DNA of 64,000 nucleotides from Sporosarcina thermotolerans (GTDB lineage: Bacteria > Bacillota > Bacilli > Bacillales_A > Planococcaceae). Each line of letters begins with the position of its first letter. The stretch's first letter is position 1. The stretch is from the NCBI RefSeq assembly GCF_030067815.1, contig NZ_CP125968.1, forward strand, positions 1,852,001-1,916,000. The letters run 5' to 3'. Of the stretch, positions 8,710 to 18,081 are shown piece by piece. The notes under the pieces were generated by a model. The model saw nothing but the letters and a program-made list of their open reading frames with translations. It ran no database searches and was not told the origin of the DNA. The position numbers and the translations under genes were made by a program.

Positions 8710-9393
8710 ATGGGATTGTTCTTTAACAGAAAAAATGAATTGAAAATATATGAAGGCAACAATATAGATAATCATAATCAGGAGGTCTTTCGTACTGATA
8801 CGGTTTCAACGGCTTTGGAAGAGCAACAGAAAGCTTTTGACAAAATGAATGAGAAATATGGTGTTCTGGAGAAACAACTTCGTAATCAGAAAAGGATTCA
8901 ATCCGAACGATGGAAGACGACCGACTATCGGTTCGATGAAATCCTGGAAAATCAATCACAGCACCACCATTTTGAGCGGGAAGCAATGGAAACATTGGAA
9001 CGTCTGGATAATCAAAACAAAGAGCTGCAAAGTGCTTTGGAGAAAAAGCGGAAAAAGAATGAAGAACTCGTCCAGCAAATTAATCAGTTAAGTCAATCAA
9101 ACTCGGAAATAGCCGAGCAACTAAAAAAGTTTGACGTAGATCAGGAAATGCTTTTGAGAAAGATGGATGAGCAACTCGATCGTCAGCAGCAATTTTCGAT
9201 ATCACTGGAGGAGCAGAAGAGTACACAGGAGAAAATCGTGGACAGGATTGAACAGCAGGAAGGATTGGTCGACAAATTGATGCGGCAAATGGACTTCCTG
9301 AAATCAGTTTTGTTTGAAAGAACACATTTTATCGCCGAAAAAATTGATAAAAGTTTTTCGTATATTAGTGAAAGGAAAGCAGGCTCAAAATGA
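8710..9393 (+). CDS. Long coiled-coil protein of unknown function
   Basis: About 228 residues, with a short N-terminal motif MGLFFNRKNELKIYEG and then almost continuous heptad-like helix (residues 35-215) rich in Gln, Glu and Lys. There is no membrane segment, signal peptide or enzymatic motif. Two adjacent ATG codons (8707, 8710) follow GGGGG at 8698-8702; the second is better spaced. The pattern resembles a cytosolic scaffold or a phage-like tail-fibre adaptor, but there are no phage genes around. I do not recognise the family. Confidence 0.7.
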   Translation: MGLFFNRKNELKIYEGNNIDNHNQEVFRTDTVSTALEEQQKAFDKMNEKYGVLEKQLRNQKRIQSERWKTTDYRFDEILENQSQHHHFEREAMETLERLDNQNKELQSALEKKRKKNEELVQQINQLSQSNSEIAEQLKKFDVDQEMLLRKMDEQLDRQQQFSISLEEQKSTQEKIVDRIEQQEGLVDKLMRQMDFLKSVLFERTHFIAEKIDKSFSYISERKAGSK

Positions 9394-9471
9394 GTATGAT
9401 CCAAACACATAATATATATGGAATGTTTTTAGTGGCACTCCCATATAGTAGCTAAAAAGGAGGCACGCTGA

Positions 9472-9857
9472 TTGAGTGAAAACAAATTAGATGATGACAA
9501 ACAAAGTAATCTTTTAGTTACCCAAGATAAGTCCGATAAGACGTCAATTGGACTTACAGAGAATGTTGGGGAATGCTTTGTTATATCTTCATCATCGGTA
9601 TTGTTTTTCTGATTATAGAAAAAGAAAATCGTTTCATCAGATTCCACGCCTTGCAAGCAGTTTTCACTGCACTTGCAATTTTCTTAATCGGCATTGTGTT
9701 AGGGTTCATTCCTATCATAGGTTTCATGATTAGTCTGCTGTTAGGTCCACTTTCATTTGTGTTAATGATTTTCTTGATGTACCAGGCGTATAAAGGAAAC
9801 TACTTCAAATTGCCGTTCATCGGAGATTTGGTAGAGAACCAACTAAATAATGTATGA
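9472..9857 (+). CDS. DUF4870-type membrane protein, frameshifted
   Basis: From TTG 9472 (AAAAAGGAGG at 9455-9464) the frame reads a hydrophilic N-terminus of about 30 residues. It then breaks at the G4 run 9568-9571; a fifth G restores ENVGGMLCYIFIIGIVFLI and a 128-residue protein. Three hydrophobic segments (about residues 33-48, 62-82 and 85-105) flank the ENRFIRFHALQA motif characteristic of DUF4870/TMEM-like proteins. It is probably a small multi-pass membrane protein. It lies convergent with a DUF4190 gene, separated by a shared hairpin. The function is unknown. Confidence 0.75.
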
Positions 9858-9859
9858 AA

Positions 9860-9897
9860 AAAATCCGTCCCGATTCTTTCGAGGCGGATTTCTTCTG
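9860..9897. terminator. Shared hairpin between convergent genes
   Basis: AAATCCGTCCCGA / CGAGGCGGATTT stem, A-rich on one side and T-rich on the other, between two converging genes. Confidence 0.65.
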
Positions 9898-9905
9898 TAA
9901 AACAC

Positions 9906-10163
9906 CTAATAATTTAGTCCCCCAATCGCAATGACAAAGAGCCAAAAAACAACTTTCATGGCTAAAGCAATACCACCTAAAATGGTACCCGCAACGGCCA
10001 TCCCTTTTCCACTTTCTGTTTTTTTGCCCATCGTTCCGAAAACGATAGCTAAAATACCAAGTAGATAAGGGAGGATTGGTATTAGATTTAACACGACTCC
10101 AAGAATTCCTAAAACAAGTGAACTAACAGCCATTCCATTTGTTTGCTGTTTTTCGATTTCCAA
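9906..10163 (-). CDS. DUF4190-type small membrane protein
   Basis: 85 residues from TTG 10163, chosen because GGGGGTGAAG lies just upstream; the longer open frame from 10244 has no ribosome site. The short polar head EIEKQQTNGMA is followed by two hydrophobic segments (residues 12-40 and 58-83) separated by GTMGKKTESGKGMAVAG. This is the pattern of DUF4190 proteins, where the glycine-rich turn joins two membrane helices. It is probably a cytoplasmic-membrane protein of unknown role. It is convergent with the DUF4870 gene; the neighbour is structurally similar but not homologous as far as I can see. Confidence 0.75.
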   Translation of the reverse strand: MEIEKQQTNGMAVSSLVLGILGVVLNLIPILPYLLGILAIVFGTMGKKTESGKGMAVAGTILGGIALAMKVVFWLFVIAIGGLNY

Positions 10164-10330
10164 AAGCTTCACCCCCACTATGACAGCGTATGCTTGTGGA
10201 GCTGCTAATTTGAATGAAAACTGAGATGTACGATTATTCGACAAAGATAGTTAAATATGATTCTTTCATAAGTATAGAAATGTTATACTATACTTTGAGT
10301 GGGAAATAGAATTCAAGTAGGGGGAAAATC

Positions 10331-12120
10331 ATGATTACTTTCGCGAAACCAACAGTTGAGCAGTTTTTCCGTACGTATGCAATTACGAATTTTGATGTAA
10401 ATGCTGATGAAACTAAACTTGTCTTCAACACGAATTTAAATGGAAAGATGAATTTATGGGCAATGGATCTTCCTAAATCGTTTCCTTATTTATTTGCTCA
10501 TCGGGACGAGTCCTGCAATTTCATCAAGTTCGATCCGGACAATCGATATGTTCTTGCCGGATTCGATAGTGATGGGGATGAAAACTATCAAATCTATTCG
10601 ATTCCCCTAGAAGGTGGTTTGCCACATCCATTAATTACAGGGGATTCTAATGAAAAATTCTTTTTCAGCCACCTAAGTGAAGATGGAAAAAGAATTTACT
10701 ATGTGACGTCCTTGGATAATCCGATGTACTTGAATACGCATATGCGGAATTTGGAAAGTGGTGTAGATACTTTATTGAATATTGGAGAGACATCACCTAC
10801 GCGTCTTTCGGCAGTATCAAATGACGAAGAGAAGTTTGTATATTCCCGTTCATTTGCGAACACATATTCAATTAGTTTCGTGAAAATGGGGAAGAGACTT
10901 TCAACTTAACGCCTGACGTTTCCAAGGTGCATGTCGCTTATGATCCGGTATTTACGGATGATAATACAATTTACTTTGTAACGGATTATGAGGGAGATTT
11001 CTCTTATATTGCGAAATTTGATTTGACGACAAAAGAATTTTCAAGAGTTTTGGAAGTTGAAGGGGAAAGTATCCAGACAATCAAGTTCAATAAGGATAAA
11101 GGCGAGTTCTACTTCGTCACTTCCAGAGGGGTAACTGATAAATTATACCGCTTTAAGTTAGAAGGGGAAAAGCCGGAAGAGTGTACGTTGCCGGTTGATG
11201 TGCTTTATCAAATCAATTTTACGAAAGCTGGAAATCTCTATATCTTAGGAGCAAGTGCTACAGCTCCGCATAATATTTTCAAATCAGCGGATGGACAAGA
11301 GTGGGAGCAGCTTACGGAAAACAGGGTGCTTGGTGTCAGCAAAGATGGAATGGTTGAGCCTGATGTTGTTTCCTATAAGTCATTCGACGGTTTGGAAATT
11401 GAATCTTTACTATTCAAGGCAAAGCCTGAGAATGCAAATGGCTTTACGATTTTCTGGCCACACGGCGGTCCGCAAGCCTCTGAACGGAAAATGTTCCGTT
11501 CGATGTTCCAATGCTTCTTGAACAGGGGATATAACATTTTTGCGCCAAACTTCCGGGGAAGTACTGGGTACGGCTCGGAATTCACGAAAATGGTGGAGCG
11601 GGACTGGGGCGAAGGCCCTCGCCTTGACTGTTTGGCAGGGATCGAATGGTTATTCGATAACGATATCACGGACCGTGACCGTCTTTTCCTTGTCGGGGGA
11701 AGTTACGGTGGTTATATGGCGTTACTGCTGCACGGTCGCCATGCAGATTACTTCAAAGCAGTCGTAGATATTTTCGGTCCATCCGATTTATTTACATTCG
11801 TCAATTCAGTTCCTCCTCACTGGAAGCCGATAATGGATCGCTGGCTTGGAGATCCTGAACGTGATAAAGAACGATTCATTAAAGATTCCCCAGTTACGTA
11901 TCTGGACGGAATGGTGAAACCAATGTTGGTTATTCAAGGCGCGAAGGATCCGCGTGTCGTGAAAGAGGAGTCTGACCAAATTGTTGCAAAGTTGGAAGGC
12001 TTAGGACGAGATGTTGAGTACCTAATATTGGAAGATGAAGGTCATGGTTTTTCGAAGAAAGAGAATGAAATAAAGGTTTACAGTTTGATGTTGGAGTTTT
12101 TGGAAAAGCATCAGAAGTAA
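10331..12120 (+). CDS. S9 family prolyl oligopeptidase, frameshifted
   Basis: Two segments (to 10909 and from 10927) join into a 596-residue protein when one G is added to the G4 run at 10888-10891 (VKMGEETFNLTPDV). The N-terminal half is the beta-propeller with WD-like repeats (NLWAMDL, YQIYSIPLEGG, YIAKFDL). The C-terminal alpha/beta hydrolase domain carries the nucleophile motif GGSYGGYM near residue 460, Asp in GAKDPRV and His in EDEGHGF. The family cleaves short peptides after proline or acyl-peptide bonds in the cytosol. ATG 10331 follows AGGGGGAAAA. A strong hairpin ends the unit at 12131-12167, just before repeat array C. Confidence 0.9.
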
Positions 12121-12130
12121 TAAAAGGAAT

Positions 12131-12172
12131 AGCTGTCCATCGGTCGTTATCTGACCGGCGGACAGCTATTTT
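12131..12172 (+). terminator. Terminator after the S9 peptidase
   Basis: Outer stem AGCTGTCC / GGACAGCT with an inner CGGTC / GACCG stem, then ATTTTG. Confidence 0.8.
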
Positions 12173-12180
12173 GATTGAAG

Positions 12181-12450
12181 CGCTCGTTTATTTCGGGAAC
12201 CGCTCGTTTATACTGGAAAGTGCTCGTTTATTTCGGGAACCGCTCGTTTATTCTGGAAAGCGCTCGTTTATTTCGGGAACCGCTCGTTTATACTGGAAAG
12301 TGCTCGTTTATTTCGGGAACCGCTCGTTTATTCTGGAAAGCGCTCGTTTATTTCGGGAACCGCTCGTTTATTCTGGAAAGTGCTCGTTTATTTCGGGAAC
12401 CGCTCGTTTATACTGAAAAGCGCTCGTTTCTTCATGAGGAATTCTCGTTC
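12181..12450 (-). repeat. 20-bp-period array, core CGCTCGTTTAT (minus strand ATAAACGAGCG), about 13 copies
   Basis: The core (C/T)GCTCGTTTA starts at 12181 and recurs at exact 20-bp steps through 12401, with weaker copies at 12421 and 12441. The linkers alternate TTTCGGGAAC and T(A/T)CTGGAAAG, giving a 40-bp dimer. Read on the minus strand the core is ATAAACGAGCG, the same as the arrays at 33.6 and 35.1 kb. It lies between the S9 peptidase terminator and the 3' end of ypsA. Long open frames across it encode repeating SFISGTARLYW-like peptides and are not credible genes. Confidence 0.95.
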
Positions 12451-12458
12451 GATCAAGT

Positions 12459-13016
12459 TCAATCCCAATCCCGTCTCTGCAAATCCTCAGCTATTAGTTG
12501 TAAATCATCCGCCGTTATCGTCAGCACTTCATAATCGCTCGTTTCCGCAAACTTCAAAGCCATTTTCTTCATGAACTTCGGAGATCCATCGTTTTCCTCA
12601 TCATAAACAAGCAAAATCCCGTCCGAATTCCGCAATAAAAATTTATCGCGCTCGATAAATTGCCACGGGGCTTCATAAGGACGTTTCGTTAAACTAACTG
12701 TATAGTCTGCATGGGTGAGGATGAATTCATAAGCTTCTTTCTTCGCTTCATTCCAATTTTTTTCTTGTTCCAAAAAAGGTGTGATGACTGCAAATTGTAG
12801 CGAAGGATAGATTTCTTGTAAGTCAATCACTGTTTCTGCCGCCCATGTCTCAACGCCCGGTTGTCCGCTGAGGATCACCCATTCAAGGCCACTATCTAAA
12901 AGGGGAGTCAATCTGCTTTCTAACGCCTTTTTGATAATACCAATACCAGGATGAGTATCGTTGAAAATGCCTAATTCATGTGCTTTGTAACCTGTTATGA
13001 CAAGTCTTTTAATCAT
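12459..13016 (-). CDS. ypsA: YpsA, SLOG-superfamily protein (DUF1273)
   Basis: 185-residue protein with the YpsA layout: ITGYKAHELGIF at residues 7-18, the Rossmann-type ILSGQPGVETWAAE near 48, AVITPFLEQEKNW near 75, and DYTVSLTKRPYEAPWQF near 103. The SLOG fold suggests binding of a nucleotide or ADP-ribose-like ligand; in Bacillus and Staphylococcus the protein has been linked to cell-division control and stress. The start codon overlaps the stop of the acyl-CoA dehydrogenase by 8 bases, so it is the second gene of that operon. The 3' end abuts array C. Confidence 0.9.
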   Translation of the reverse strand: MIKRLVITGYKAHELGIFNDTHPGIGIIKKALESRLTPLLDSGLEWVILSGQPGVETWAAETVIDLQEIYPSLQFAVITPFLEQEKNWNEAKKEAYEFILTHADYTVSLTKRPYEAPWQFIERDKFLLRNSDGILLVYDEENDGSPKFMKKMALKFAETSDYEVLTITADDLQLIAEDLQRRDWD

Positions 13017-14171
13017 TAAGCATATCCTCGATTGCCACCTTCGCTATTTTCGAAACGACCATATCATCCATTGGAGGATTATGCAAACCGGCACGGACGT
13101 CCCGATAATAGCGTTGAAGTGGGTTGGTTAACTCCAGGCTTTTCGCCCCGACGAGACGCATTGAGCGGTCAACAATTCGAATTGCAGCGTTTGTGACTAC
13201 ATGCTTTGCGGCTCCTAATTCTTGTTTCATCGATTTCCGTCTATCTGTGTCATCATACGCGGCGGCGACACTATAAAGGAAATGTCTCGCTTGCATCAAT
13301 TCGAGATCAATTTGCCGATATGACTTTGGACATTCGGCAATTCAGAAATACTCCCTTGAATGCTATTCGGTTTATATTCTACTGCGAACTTCACGGCGTA
13401 ATCACGGGCAGCTTGCGCAATTCCCAAATAACAGGCTGGAATATGTAGAAGCCATCCATTCAATTTGTCTCCACGGGGGCCTTTGCTGAACTCAACGAAG
13501 GCTTCCTCATTGACCTTCACATTATTCAAAACCAAGTCATGGCTTTCAGTGCCACGCATGCCGAGCATATTCCAAGTCTCTTTTATGGATAACCCTTCAC
13601 TGTCTCTTTTGATGAGGAAAAAGCCGATGCCTTCGCGTTCCTCTACCCAAGCTGAGACAAGGAAGTGAGTGAGTACAGGTGACATCGAAGTGAAGTTTTT
13701 CTGACCGGTAATGACCCAATGTCCATCCTTTTTGACCGCCGTTGTTCGTGGGCGACCACCTCGAGTTGGACTGCCAGTTTGGGCTTCACTTGCCGCACGG
13801 TTCACTAATGCACCATTCAAGACATCTTTTGCGAAATGATCTAACCGGCTCGTTTCCCATAGTTCGTTTTCATAAAGATCACCAACCGCGCCCTGATGCC
13901 AACCGATGGATAACGCGGTGGCGCCATCGAAGGATGCAATCGTTTCTTGTAATAAAACCATGTCTTTCACCGTAATTCCACCACCTCCATATTTTTTTGG
14001 AAGTGTGAGTGTTGTATAGCCAAGCTCTACGAGGGATTGAATATTTTCTTTTGGAAAGACGGCAAGTTTGTCTGTCTTTTCGGCAGAGCCTCGAATTTGT
14101 GATTCCAGGCCCATTATTTTAGCCATCCATTCTTTTTGTAGATCTGTTGTGATGAAAAGTTCTTTTGACAT
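13009..14171 (-). CDS. Acyl-CoA dehydrogenase family protein, frameshifted
   Basis: Two segments (14171-13296 and 13299-13009) rejoin into 387 residues if one G is restored before the GATC at 13315-13318 (HIGKLDLELMQARHF). It carries the N-terminal helical domain, the FAD-site strand with GQKNFTSMSPVLTHFLVSA near residue 150, the WNMLGMRGTESHDLVLNNVKV motif near 195, and a C-terminal four-helix domain with MRLVGAKSL. It resembles the acyl-CoA dehydrogenase/SfnB-DszC-like monooxygenase group, so a flavin-dependent oxidase of another substrate is possible. It is co-directional and overlapping with ypsA. Confidence 0.82.
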
Positions 14172-14327
14172 TTGACCACCCTTTCTGCAATTATCAACGT
14201 CTGTATATTTTTCTATTATACTAAACTAATGTATGTTCGAGGTGTAAAAGACGAGTGTGCTAATTTTACTGGACAATGATAGTCGTATAAATTATCGTTA
14301 GAGAAAACATGGTGAGGGGGATAAGTG

Positions 14328-14822
14328 ATGCAGATTAAAAGATTATGCGCGCAAGATGCAGGAGATTACTATGCTATTCGGTTAGAGGCGTTAAATATGA
14401 ACCCAGAAGCATTTGCTGTTAGTTACTTGGAGGAGAAGGGGCAATTAGCCGAGAAGTATCTAAAGAGATTTAGAAACGATGATTCATTTACATTTGGAGC
14501 TTTTGATGATGATGGATTAATTGGCACCGTTACGTTAATTCCAGAAAAATTGGTGAAACTTAACCATCGTGCATCGATTGTCGCCATGTACGTTAAACCC
14601 GAAAAACGCGGAAATGGCGTAGCGAAACAACTTATCAAAGAAGCGATAACAACTGCAAGGACAATAAAAGGCATTGAACAAATTCATTTGGCAGTGGTCA
14701 GTTCCAATAAGGCTGCAAATAGCCTTTATGCTTCATTTGGATTTGAAACGTACGGGATTGAGAAAAATGCATTGAAAATTGATGGGACATATTTTGATGA
14801 GGAATTAATGGTTTATTTTTGA
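14328..14822 (+). CDS. GNAT family N-acetyltransferase
   Basis: 164 residues. The acetyl-CoA loop motif is MYVKPEKRGNGVAKQLI near residue 88, followed by QIHLAVVSSNKAANSLYASFGFETYG, the standard GNAT B-motif and C-terminal strand. ATG 14328 is favoured over the adjacent GTG 14325 by spacing to GGTGAGGGGG at 14311-14320. It is probably cytosolic, acetylating an amine of unknown identity. It appears monocistronic, with the DUF3889 gene converging on it. Confidence 0.85.
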   Translation: MQIKRLCAQDAGDYYAIRLEALNMNPEAFAVSYLEEKGQLAEKYLKRFRNDDSFTFGAFDDDGLIGTVTLIPEKLVKLNHRASIVAMYVKPEKRGNGVAKQLIKEAITTARTIKGIEQIHLAVVSSNKAANSLYASFGFETYGIEKNALKIDGTYFDEELMVYF

Positions 14823-14880
14823 AATAGAAGGGAAGGAATGGATCAATTACATCCGAACTTGTGATTGATCCTAATTGATT

Positions 14881-15207
14881 TCATCGGTCGGATTCCCGAT
14901 AGTCTATTCCTTTTAGTTCACCCGTTTTGGTTGTATATGTGATCCTCACAAAAACACCGAATTCACGGTTTCCCTCTTTAAGCCATAGTTTAAACTTTTC
15001 AATTGTTGAGTCCCCAACAGATTCGGTTCCTTCGTGCAAGTAGTCGATAATTTCTGCATTAGGGTACTTTGCTTTAACTTCTTTCATAGCAAGCTGTCCC
15101 CATTTTGCGTAAGCAGGTTCAACAGGCTCGTTAACGACCACCGGATGATGAGTCAGTGTAGAATGAGTAGTTATTATTAGCCCAAGAGCAATCAGCATAT
15201 TTCGCAT
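14881..15207 (-). CDS. YqzG/YhdC-type exported protein (DUF3889)
   Basis: 108 residues with an N-terminal signal-like segment (MRNMLIALGLIITTHS) and a mature domain containing KWGQLAMKEVKAKYPNAEIIDYLHEG and NREFGVFVRITY, the pattern of DUF3889 proteins such as Bacillus YqzG. It is probably secreted or membrane-associated; the function is unknown. ATG 15207 follows AAAGGAGC. About 50 bases upstream on the same strand sits an intrinsic terminator (15257-15293), so either the gene has its own promoter after that terminator or it is subject to attenuation. Confidence 0.75.
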   Translation of the reverse strand: MRNMLIALGLIITTHSTLTHHPVVVNEPVEPAYAKWGQLAMKEVKAKYPNAEIIDYLHEGTESVGDSTIEKFKLWLKEGNREFGVFVRITYTTKTGELKGIDYRESDR

Positions 15208-15256
15208 TTCAAATTCAGCTCCTTTTCTATAGGATGCCGAATTTGATTATAATCAT

Positions 15257-15293
15257 TCAAAAAAGCACCACCCTATAAGATAAGGGAGGTGCT
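15257..15293 (-). terminator. Minus-strand terminator downstream of an orphan coding fragment
   Basis: Read on the minus strand: AGCACCTCCC / AGGGTGGTGCT stem followed by six T. It covers the stop codon of the fragment at 15273-15449 and lies upstream of the DUF3889 start. Confidence 0.8.
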
Positions 15294-15449
15294 AAATAAT
15301 TTTATGTAAGTAAAGCCGCCTTTGCCGTATTTATCATAGAAAGTTTTAAACCACCACTCCTCAAAGTGGGTGTTCGCAAAAACATTCCTGTCTGTCCCTA
15401 TCAGTAAAGGATAGGGCTTGCCATTCCTGTTCTTATATAAAACTCCCTT
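15273..15449 (-). pseudogene. Startless coding-like fragment (58 codons)
   Basis: The minus-strand frame reads KGVLYKNRNGKPYPLLIG, then TDRNVFANTHFEEWWFK, and ends in ...FTYIKLF before a stop at 15273. Composition is protein-like (aromatic and glycine-rich), but no ATG, GTG or TTG lies after the upstream in-frame TAA at 15450-15452. Two codons before that TAA is an ATG without a ribosome site. It could be a gene silenced by a nonsense mutation, a read error, or an RNA that happens to be open. The rest of 15450-15645 holds only promoter-like AT-rich sequence. Confidence 0.4.
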
Positions 15450-15645
15450 TTACAGCATAAAGGTTAAAACTTAATGTTATACGTACAATGCAGCTTATGT
15501 TTATATAATACATGTGTTTTACTGGATTATCAATGGAAATATTTGCTTTTTACTTATTGTTTTACGGAATAATAAAATAATGATCATTTCAATTTGAATA
15601 AGGTATAATAAGAAAAATTCAGTGGGGACACATTATACGAAGTGA

Positions 15646-16972
15646 GTGATTTTGGTGAAACAACGAGAGCAATGGACATCTAAGATTGGATTTGTTTTAG
15701 CGGCCGCAGGTAGCGCTATAGGACTTGGGGCGATATGGAAGTTTCCTTATATGGCAGGAACAAATGGCGGAAGTGTCTTTGTTTTGCTATTTATTATTTG
15801 TACGTTGGCAATTGGTCTGCCCATACTTTTAGCAGAATTCGTTGTTGGAAGAAGGGGACAGCATGATGCGGTTACATCCCTAAAACGTCTTGCACCGAAA
15901 AGCAGCTGGTATTTGATCGGTTGGCTTGGGTTAGGTTCTTCATTTATTTTATTATCATTTTATAGCGTAGTTGGAGGATGGATTTTATCCTATCTCGCAA
16001 GGGCAATTGTTTCACGTCTTGATACCACGGATTATAGCGGACTATTTAATTCGATTATTGCAGATCCGATGGAGGTGTTGCTTGCTCAAGCTGTCTTTAT
16101 GCTTATGACAATCTGGATTGTTCAAAGCGGTATTAAAGGCGGAATTGAGCGCGCGAGTCGATGGATGATGCCTTTATTATTCATTTTCTTCATTGTGCTT
16201 GCAATACGGTCGGTTACACTTGACGGGGCTATGGAAGGAATCCGGTTTCTTTTCGTTCCGAATTGGTCTTATTTAACCGCGAAAACGTTCTTACTTGCAC
16301 TTGGACAAGCCTTTTTCTCGTTAAGTGTCGGGGTGACGGCGATGCTGACATATGCGTCCTATTTGTCGAAGAAGAAAAGCTCGGTCAATCGGCGTTTAAT
16401 GTCTCCATATTGAATATTTTCATCTCTCTACTGGCTGGCATCGTCATTTTTCCAGCTGTATTCGCGCTTGGACAATCACCTGCTGAAGGTCCGGGACTTA
16501 TATTTGTTATCTTACCAGCTATCTTCAATGAAATTCCTTTGGGTGGATTTTTCATAGTGCTGTTTTTCATTTTATTATTATTTGCTACGCTAACTTCTTC
16601 GATTGCAATGTTGGAAATTGTCGTGTCTACAGGAATTGGGAAAAAACATGAGTGGAGAAGGAAAGCTTCCTGGTTGTTTGGTTTGCTTATTTTCATCGTC
16701 GGATCCCAAGTGCTTTATCATTTGGATTGTTACAGAATCTGAAATTGCCCGGAGGCACGTTTTTCGACTTCGCAGATATTCTGACAAGCCGATTCGGATT
16801 ACCGATTGGAGCACTTCTTATCTCGATTTTTGCCGGCTATGTACTAACGACTGCTGATACCGATGATGAGTTAAAAATGCATCCGTTTTTGAATCGTTCA
16901 TGGAAGTTTATCGTACGTTTTGTTGCACCTCTTGCCATCATCGTTATTTTCATAGCATCATTTTTATCCTGA
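15646..16972 (+). CDS. Sodium-dependent (neurotransmitter symporter family) transporter, two frameshifts
   Basis: Three overlapping segments rebuild a 442-residue SNF/LeuT-family protein once one base is added near 16370-16378 (SKKEKLGQSAFNVSILN) and one G before GATC at 16701-16706 (FIVGIPSALSFGLLQNLKL). The N-terminus WTSKIGFVLAAAGSAIGLGAIWKFPYM is the family's TM1 sodium and substrate-binding signature. About 11 hydrophobic segments follow. It imports an amino acid or related solute using the sodium gradient; the substrate is not predictable. The start could be GTG 15646, TTG 15652 or GTG 15655. TATAAT lies near 15603. Confidence 0.88.
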
Positions 16973-16973
16973 A

Positions 16974-17007
16974 GAAAAAACCGCTTACGATGTAGGCGGT
17001 TTTTGTA
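16974..17007. terminator. Hairpin between convergent genes
   Basis: AAAAAACCGCTTAC / GTAGGCGGTTTTTG stem and T tract, able to serve both directions. Confidence 0.8.
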
Positions 17008-17018
17008 TTAATAAATAG

Positions 17019-17465
17019 TTAACATTTTTTTTCGTAAACGGATGTCTGATTTCCGAATAAGTCATAGCACTCTGTTAGTCTTGACCATCCATATTTTTCA
17101 TAATATCCAATATGATCGGTCGTCAAATACAGCTTGTCGTATCCTTTCTTGTTGGCCTCAGCAATAGCATGATCCATTAACTTCGAGCCCATCGCTTGTC
17201 CTCGGTAAGCTGGGTCCACATACAGACAGGCAAGCCACGGAGAGAGATCTTGTCGACTAACCAAATCATTCCGCAAAATCGCATATGTTCCGATGATTGA
17301 ATCACCATCCACTGCAATGTAAAATGATGGGACGCTTTCAGTTGTCGAATGAATCATGCAATCCTTGTAAAACTTATAATTCGATTCGTTTCCCCATTGC
17401 TCCCAAAATGCTTTTGCCGCCTTTTCGAAAAGATCTTGTCTTTCAGTTACTGCAATAATTTCCAT
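17019..17465 (-). CDS. GNAT family N-acetyltransferase
   Basis: 148 residues. The acetyl-CoA binding motif is CLYVDPAYRGQAMGSKLM near residue 83, followed by GYDKLYLTTDHIGYYEKYGW, which is the GNAT C-terminal strand and helix. The preceding SWLACLY and GTYAILRNDL match acetyltransferases annotated as aminoglycoside- or small-amine-type, but the substrate is not identifiable. ATG 17465 follows AAGGGGG. Transcribed alone, convergent with the symporter and divergent from the GyrI-like gene. Confidence 0.85.
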   Translation of the reverse strand: MEIIAVTERQDLFEKAAKAFWEQWGNESNYKFYKDCMIHSTTESVPSFYIAVDGDSIIGTYAILRNDLVSRQDLSPWLACLYVDPAYRGQAMGSKLMDHAIAEANKKGYDKLYLTTDHIGYYEKYGWSRLTECYDLFGNQTSVYEKKC

Positions 17466-17557
17466 TTAAATTCCCCCTTATATTTTTACTATACTCGAAA
17501 GGAATTCAAAAACAAATGGCGAATTTAGTAGGAAATACAGTTGTGGGGGAGATAACA

Positions 17558-18030
17558 ATGGAAGTGAAAACAATTGCCAGTTTTGAATGTGGAATTATCG
17601 AAAAGGAGTACCAGTTGGTAGGGCAGAGCATAACCGCAAACTTTCCTAAAGGATTCCCGGATGCTGCCATAAAGGTTCAAATGGATTTCGAAAGAAGAAT
17701 GGATGAGATAGCGAATAGCAAAAGTAAACAGGTATTATTTAGTCCATACATGTCCAATGGTATCTTCGCCACTTATTTTCCTAGTTTAGAGGTTGATGAG
17801 TTAAATGAAATACCTGATGGCATGATGGGACTCGAATTACCATTAATGAAATACGCAAAAATCTGCTGCTCAAATAGAACAATTGACCAAGGGTATAGTA
17901 AATTGTTTGCTTGGATGGGGAGAACGGATATAAACAAAACCAGTTTAACGACTCTTGTCCAATCGAAATTTTCTACCTTGAGAATGGCGCAAAGGAAGAA
18001 GTTGTTGAAATCCTAATACCGATTCATTGA
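17558..18030 (+). CDS. GyrI-like (effector-binding) small-molecule-binding protein, frameshifted
   Basis: ATG 17558 is set by GGGGGAGAT at 17545-17553. The frame breaks at the G4 run 17917-17920; adding a fifth G replaces a spurious tail with AWMGENGYKQNQFNDS, ending in EEVVEILIPIH at 18030, giving 157 residues. The C-terminal strand EVVEILIPI and the preceding YxxLFAWM helix are hallmarks of the SOUL/GyrI-like effector-binding fold used by AraC- and MerR-type regulators. No DNA-binding domain is attached, so it is a stand-alone ligand-binding protein. The uncorrected reading would hide this ending. Confidence 0.75.
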
Positions 18031-18042
18031 TTCTCATAAATG

Positions 18043-18081
18043 AAAAAAGAAAGTCATGAAATTGTCTCATGGCTTTCTTTA
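18043..18081. terminator. Hairpin between convergent genes
   Basis: AAAGAAAGTCATGA / TCATGGCTTTCTTT stem between the GyrI-like gene and the Q-rich gene. Confidence 0.75.

Noticed and set aside
12171-12574. Overlapping long open frames with repeating SFISGTARLYW-type peptides over array C
   Set aside because: They are open only because the 20-bp period of the array removes stops in several frames; they lack ribosome sites and occur on both strands.
15257-15480. 6S-like or other structured RNA on the minus strand
   Set aside because: There is a terminator, but the interval reads as a protein-like frame and I could not match any conserved RNA motif; kept only as an open question.
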